Shown here: in pieces, positions 59,340 to 64,000 of the stretch | Layout: every line of letters begins with the position of its first letter | Numbering within the stretch: position 1 is the stretch's first letter | Program-made: the position numbers and the translations under genes | The notes under the pieces: model-generated | What the model was told of the DNA's origin: nothing | Seen by the model: the letters and a program-made list of their open reading frames with translations, nothing else | Databases searched by the model: none | Assembly: GCA_943736015.1 (NCBI GenBank) | Contig: OX031058.1 | Span: 6,720,001 to 6,784,000, forward strand | From: Tridacna crocea | Taxonomy: Eukaryota > Mollusca > Bivalvia > Cardiida > Cardiidae | DNA: 64,000 nt | Direction: 5' to 3'

Positions 59340-59800
59340 GTTCAACTCTGTACTAAACGACAAAGTTCTACACTGATCCAAATTGAAAGCATTCGAAGAC
59401 GATAAAATTAACTCAACTCAAAAATGAAACTTGTTGTGAGAGGATGGAATGCATTGTTGAAAAAAAAATGCTGGTAACCAGTATTTTCTCCTTTTACAAC
59501 AATGCATTCAAAAGGCTTCTTTCTCAGAGTCGTGAAAACCCGGGATAGTTTGATAAAGAGTTCATGTCTAGAAACACTGTCAATTTGGACATATCTAGAA
59601 TTTTGTCATGTGATAAAGACTGAACTCTTCACCAAACGACAAAGTTTTGGTTGAGTCCAAATTAAACGAATTTGCTAACGACAAATAGATAGAGTCTAAA
59701 ATGATGGAAATTGTCAATAAAAGAGCATAAAACATCATAGGAAAGGTTACCAGCATTATCTCCTGTACGCATAAGCTTTCTTCTTCACAGTCGTTAAATT
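59340..59800. repeat. decayed family A copies before exon 4
   Basis: One copy (about 59345-59565) keeps GCTGGTAACCAG and GATAAAGAGTTCA; a second (about 59628-59800) keeps only ACCAAACGACAAAG and a GGTTACCAGCATTATCTCC fragment. Confidence 0.55.
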
Positions 59801-59858
59801 TCGAAAGGCTATTAAATTAAAATAACTGTTTTTGAAATTCGTTTAAAATTTGTTTCAG

Positions 59859-59960
59859 GACGTCCATGAAGATGACTGGTACAACAAGAGTTTAACTGCC
59901 CTGCGCATGAACAATTCTCATCCGGGTCTTAGTAACCATATGCTGCAGTACCAAGTGTGA
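59859..59960 (+). CDS. prop1: prop1-like exon 4 (conserved C-terminal tail)
   Basis: The acceptor is TTTCAG at 59858 and the exon is phase 0. Encodes 33 residues then TGA: an acidic DVHEDDWYNKSLTALRMNNS stretch and a terminus MLQYQV. The EDDWYNKSL motif is typical of this family's C-terminus. SLTALRM also resembles the core of the OAR motif found at the end of many paired-class proteins (SIxxLRxKA), so this may be a degenerate OAR; that is inference. AATAAA follows six bases after the stop. Confidence 0.88.
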   Translation, partial: DVHEDDWYNKSLTALRMNNSHPGLSNHMLQYQV

Positions 59961-60824
59961 GGACAAATAAATGTTTTATAGAAACATAATCTTTATGTGG
60001 GAAAAAAGTATTAATTATTGGTGCAATAGTGCTTCGTGTGCATTTGGATATAGACCTACTTTGTGCAAAATAGGCCATTTACTACCGGAAGTCTCTTAGA
60101 CTACTTCCGGTCTAGTGTGCAGCGATAGGTATACATTTACATTTGTAGTGATTTTCCTGTCTGGCGAATATATTTATCAGAAGTCCAGATTTAAGTCGGG
60201 CAGGTATAAAAAATGGACATTATTCCTACACTAAAACTTATGTTATGACGTCATGGTACACGTTATAATTGACTCCCTGAGACAATTGTAATTTGTTCCC
60301 ATGACATATATTTCAGTGAGGAATCGAAAAGTTACACCTCGGTTAAGCCCCTTTCCCTAAACAAGGAGATCGGCTGATCTGTGCTTTGGCATCGAGATGG
60401 GATAAAGTAAACCAGGGCCCGTATTTACCTTTCATTCTAAATTGAGTTTCTAGTCTTATTATAGCTTTAAAATGTACATAAATCTCTGATTTGCTAAACA
60501 TGCCAAATGCTTTATAGAGCCAATCAGAATTTGCGTAGCTTTCGAATTTAGAAAGTTTTTGAGAATTATACATACCATGGACGTAACTGTAAGCGGTCGG
60601 TGAATATGAGCCGAAAGAAGGCTTTGTGGCAATCTTTTTTACGAGTAAGTGTAATGTGTGTGGGGTGATTGACAGGTTGTTGTTTGTTTCTGTGTTTCTA
60701 TTATTATTGTACCCTACACGTGTGTAAGCTGTGACATGAATATTTAAAAGCAATCGATGGACGGTATAATTTGAAGGTAACCATGTACTTAATTATTAAT
60801 TCTTCGCCATAATTCAATAATAAA
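59961..60824 (+). promoter_or_regulatory. prop1: 3' UTR region with two candidate poly(A) signals
   Basis: AATAAA at 59966-59971 lies only six bases after the stop; a second AATAAA is at 60819-60824. The first would make a very short 3' UTR, so the second may be used. A diverged family I element lies between them (60416-60613). Which signal is used cannot be decided from sequence. Confidence 0.4.
60416..60613. mobile_element. family I MITE, diverged (3' UTR region)
   Basis: GGGCCCGTATTTACC start, CGGTCGGTGAATATG end, with a mutated AATCAGAATTTGC inner arm. Other scraps of the family lie at 47015-47140, 49440-49560, 51530-51600 and 57590-57665. Confidence 0.7.
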
Positions 60825-60993
60825 CGTTACCCATGCCCGTATAATATTTGCCAGTGCAGGTTTTTGTGCTCTTTTGAGCCTGGCCAATATCAATTTATCG
60901 TTTGCGGATTTTTTTACGTTCGATTGCGGACGGATTTTTTGGTATCGATTACAGAGGACTGATTTTAATCTTTTTTTTTTCAGATAAGTAATA

Positions 60994-61078
60994 ATTCGTC
61001 GGTTTTCTTTGAAAACCTCGTAACTACAGCTTGTAACAAGCTGTAGTTACGAGGTTTTTGAAGAAAAACGATGAATTT
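60994..61078. repeat. family F palindrome, copy 4
   Basis: AATTCGTCGGTTTTCTTTG and its imperfect complement flank the common core CCTCGTAACTACAGC. It lies 1 kb downstream of the prop1-like stop codon. Confidence 0.85.
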
Positions 61079-61079
61079 T

Positions 61080-62000
61080 AACATCTTCTTTCGCACAGAT
61101 TTAAGTTGATATAGAACTTCAAGCTACTGTCCTCTGATTTCCATAGGGCTTGGGGATGGTGGTAGCATGGATTTCTGCAGCTTAGACTGGATTACTTTGG
61201 ATGAACGCTCCCGAGGTCACATCCTCGGTTGCTTTTCGCTCCATTGTAACACGTTCTTGGTGTCCCTCAGTATGGCATGCATACAGCAGCTTTGCAGGTT
61301 TTAGAAGTTTACCGCTATGACTTTATGCCATCCTCATTATTTTTAAGAAACTGTACTTAACAGTATCAAATATAGTTTAAAAATACTACCGCCTGATTTG
61401 GACCTACCTGGATTTATGAGAGGTTCATCAGCGTAACACCTTAAGTCACCTGGAATTACATTTTCGCATTACTTTCATTTTTAAGTGTTAAACCTCACTT
61501 CACTTTGATTGTCCCAAACCTGTTTGGAGGCTTGTGTGAAAGTAATGGCGCAATAGATTTATTTACAACGCGGAGGTACGTTATGCGGTTTGCTTTTCCG
61601 GTTAAACATCTTAACAAAAGCAGGTTAAAGCTAAGCTAGAAAAAAAGTATTTGTCTAAATGTTTTCACTTGCAGTTTGGTAGAATCTTAACTCACGTTGG
61701 CCATTTAAATGTTTGATGGATGCGACCTGTGTATATGAAATATTTTCAAATCATTATAACAATCGAATTTGTTCATTTTATGATACTTAAGGCTTTTGCA
61801 ATGTTATGATAACATATTTATGGATTAAATCTTAAAACTGTTACTATATTTGTCTTTATCTATTATTTCTAAATGCTGGACAAGGGGAAAAATAACGATA
61901 GCTAGGGCGATAGTACTGAATCGCCTGTAACTGATGAGCGTCATTTGGTGGTTATTATTTTGGGAAAGCAGCAAGTGCCTCGGGAAAAATACTACGCAAA
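61080..62000. other. downstream unique stretch
   Basis: Between palindrome F copy 4 and the family A pair at 62009. No repeat family or protein recognised. Confidence 0.35.
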
Positions 62001-62008
62001 GCACTGAT

Positions 62009-62238
62009 TTAACCCTTTTCCACACGAGAAAATTTTAGACTGGTCCAAATTGAAAGCATTTGCAGACGACAAAATAAAGGTGACTGAAAAATTGAAAATT
62101 GTTCTGGAAAGGGTAGAAAAACACTGTGGGAAAAGGAGAAAATGCTGGTTACCAGCATTTTCTCCTTTTCCCACAGTGTTTTCTAAAGGCTTCTTTTTCA
62201 GGGGCGTCAAAAGTAGGGATTGTGTGGTAATGGGTTAA
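62009..62238 (-). mobile_element. family A TTAA MITE (minus), first of a shared pair
   Basis: TTAACCCTTTTCCACACGAG to GGTAATGGGTTAA, 230 bp, hairpin at about 62124-62182 intact. Confidence 0.9.
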
Positions 62239-62463
62239 CCCTTTTCCAAACAATCCCTGGTTTTTATGACCCAGATGAAGAAGCCGTCTGAAAACATTCT
62301 GGGAAAAGGAGAAGATGCTTGTAACCAGCATTTTCTCCTTTTCCCACAATGTTTTCTACCCTTTCCAAATCAAATTTCAATTTTTGATTCCCATTTATTT
62401 TGTCATCTGCAAACGCTTTCAATTTGGACTGGTCTAAAATTTTGTCGTTTTGGAAGGAATTAA
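62235..62463 (+). mobile_element. family A TTAA MITE (plus), second of the pair
   Basis: Opens at the same TTAA that closes the previous copy; 229 bp, TTAACCCTTTTCCAAACAAT to GGAAGGAATTAA. The two are head-to-head mirror copies. Confidence 0.9.
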
Positions 62464-62856
62464 GAAATCCTTGTGCATAATGGATGGGTGGACTTACCGT
62501 TGCTCTATGAATGAAACAGAAAAATCACATCATTTCAGTCAGACTGATCGAAAATTTTCGTCTGCGATTACTTTCAACTCGGGCAAAGTTAAAATTTTAT
62601 TAAGTGCTAAATGATTTCACAAAAATTAATTTGTCCTCTTGCCACAAGGTTTTGACTTTTATTTTTTCTTCCAACGTGGCATATCTAATTTTAATTTCAA
62701 GATTCATTTTTTCTGCTAGCGATTGGAATTTTCGCAAACTTTTAGGGAGTACTAGAATACATTTTCAGACCCTTAATTTCCAGTTCTAGATGACATGAAT
62801 TAAATTTGGCTGCCATTCGACTCCAGAAGTACTTACTCTTGGCTGCCAGTAGGCCT

Positions 62857-63063
62857 TTAACTCATTCCCAAAAGACGAAAGTTTTGGCTTGTCCAAATCG
62901 AAAGCATGATTGAAAATTTGAAATTCTTTTTGTGCAGTGTAGAAAACATTGTAGGAAAAGGAGAAAATGCTGGTAACCAGCATTTTCTCCTTTTCCTACA
63001 ATGTTTTCTAAAGGCTTCTTTCTCAGGGTTGCCAAAAGTGGGAATTGTGTGGTAATGGATTAA
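62857..63063 (-). mobile_element. family A MITE (minus), internally deleted
   Basis: TTAACTCATTCCCAAAAGAC to GGTAATGGATTAA, 207 bp. The hairpin (62945-63006) carries CATTGTAGG/CCTACAATG, a matched change in both arms. Confidence 0.85.
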
Positions 63064-63624
63064 GTCATGTCAATTACTTTTATTTTATAAACAGATCTTT
63101 GACATTGTCGACTACTAAGTTGTGGCAGTAAGATATCAGTATAAGGGAATTAATAATTCCTCAGAGCTACAATAGTAGTCAATAGAGCTAATTAATCCTC
63201 AGGGCTGCTGAGTGTCCAAACACAGGAGATGCTTAAGTTCATTTGCGGTCGCAGGTTCAAACCAAAGAAAATGTGGCGGGGGTGAACAAAAAAACAACAA
63301 AGTAAAAATGTCAGATCCGAGTTAATTTATAAATAATGAAACTACTTGCACTGACAATATACCAAAACAATGAAAATCCGAAAATAGAAAAAAAAATCGA
63401 ATTATATATATCTAACTAATTACCTGTGGCAGCAACTTTTGAAAACAATATGAAATAGACCTATCACTAAACGTGATTATACCCCAAACCAGTTCCTTGT
63501 CACAAAAGCCGGTGTTTGTCACAGAATGAATAATGGTTTAGTACAAAAGTAAGAGTTGAAAAAAGGAGAGATAATTCCACAACTAATCGCAGCAGGGCCA
63601 TGAAAATTGCACAGGCATAAAATC

Positions 63625-63926
63625 ATATATGAGGGTTTTTTTTTTTATATTCGTAGACTTTTCCTCCTGTATTTTTAGTTAGTTGTGACATGGTTTCTGT
63701 TGATGCGGTTTTGACGTCGCGTTGACGTCGTTTTATGCCGTGACGTGCCCCGGATGGCGGAAGGTGGCATGCTTGTAACTGTTGTTATTTAGAAACTATT
63801 AGCTGTAAAATCTTGTTGAAAAGTTCATAAGAATACAGTTTCTAGTGATGTGAATTTCATTTATCTGAAAAAAATATTGGAGCTGTTAAAGAAAGTCTAC
63901 GAATATAAAAAACAACCCTCATATAT
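63625..63926. mobile_element. 302-bp MITE with about 35-bp terminal inverted repeats
   Basis: ATATATGAGGGTT, T run, then TTTATATTCGTAGACTTT at the left; complement AAAGTCTACGAATATAAA and AACCCTCATATAT at the right. The middle has GTGACGTGCCCCGGATGGCG. Single copy here. Confidence 0.8.
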
Positions 63927-64000
63927 AGGAACACTTTGTGTAAATTTGAATTCAGTCTGTGAAAAACTGTAGGAGTATAGCTCCGTACAAATTTGTGTCT

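Larger units (their letters stand above)
57555..59858 (+). other. prop1: intron 3 of prop1-like gene
   Basis: GT (GTAAGT) to AG (TTTCAG), phase 0, about 2.3 kb. It holds two family A copies, the perfect palindrome F at 58349 and decayed A fragments between 59340 and 59800. Confidence 0.8.
23594..59960 (+). other. prop1: prop1/unc-42-like homeobox gene, whole coding span
   Basis: Four exons joined by GT-AG introns give one uninterrupted 263-residue reading frame: 133 nt (44 codons plus 1 base), 254 nt, 303 nt and 102 nt including TGA. Phases agree at each junction (1, 0, 0). The product has a low-complexity N-terminus, a homeodomain at residues 84-143, the family block CNGMMRNIY just after it, a Met/Asn/Pro-rich region and a short conserved tail ending MLQYQV. 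This layout matches invertebrate Prop1/UNC-42 proteins, nuclear transcription factors used in neuronal identity in nematodes and pituitary development in vertebrates (known of the family). About 35.6 kb of the 36.4-kb span is intron, mostly MITEs. No second gene copy is visible. Confidence 0.9.

Noticed and set aside
60343..60753. 136-codon minus-strand frame
   Set aside because: It runs across a diverged family I MITE in the 3' UTR region.
2016..62983. Many short frames reading KGENAGNQHFLLFPQCF or EKEKMLVTSIFSFSHNVF
   Set aside because: These are translations of the family A MITE hairpin in different frames and orientations, not a conserved protein family.

Overview
The window is eukaryotic nuclear DNA from an animal, most likely a bivalve mollusc. 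It is AT-rich, has multi-kilobase GT-AG introns, a tRNA-derived SINE and a very high load of short non-autonomous DNA transposons. The phylum call is an inference from the homeobox gene and the style of the repeats; the species cannot be named from the sequence alone.

One complete protein-coding gene is readable, on the + strand. It has four exons (23594-23726, 41614-41867, 57252-57554, 59859-59960) that splice in phase into a 263-residue paired-class (Q50) homeodomain protein of the Prop1/UNC-42 family. The introns are about 17.9, 15.4 and 2.3 kb. A TATA box and a CCAAT box (as ATTGG) lie about 260-310 bp upstream of the start codon, and no other ATG lies between the TATA box and that start. 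Two exact TAATTSAATTA palindromic sites (the kind of dimer site paired-class Q50 proteins bind) sit in introns 1 and 2.

The rest is almost entirely mobile-element debris. The dominant family (called A here) is a roughly 229-bp element bounded by TTAA and CCC/GGG ends with a perfect central hairpin; about thirty copies are recognisable. A sister family (B) has the same length and ends but a different hairpin. Both look like piggyBac-type (TTAA) MITEs, and several copies are chained through one shared TTAA. Other families: F (43-bp-arm perfect palindrome), I (about 198 bp, GGGCCCGTATTCACC ends), D (65-bp palindrome built on AGATCAGACTGCAC), E (about 225 bp, GGGCATTCGGACATTTG ends), K (GGTCAGCCTGCGCAG hairpin), H (about 450-550 bp with a foldback head), and single elements near 790 and 63625.

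Inside intron 2 lies a 3.4-kb element (42362-45739) with a TTAA target duplication, a 10-bp terminal inverted repeat extended into a subterminal inverted repeat of about 200 bp, and a THAP-domain exon that has lost one zinc ligand. It resembles a decayed Kolobok-type THAP transposon, itself peppered with family A copies.

Layout: 1-790 short tandem array; 790-23000 upstream intergenic DNA, MITE-rich with a SINE at 1320; 23080-23593 promoter and 5' UTR; 23594-59960 the prop1-like gene; 59961-64000 downstream DNA with further MITEs. Non-repetitive islands inside and around the gene (24100-24360, 33200-33560, 37040-37200, 46380-47000, 48640-49260, 52500-52790, 55440-56050) are the best candidates for regulatory DNA; two carry CTCF-like motifs.
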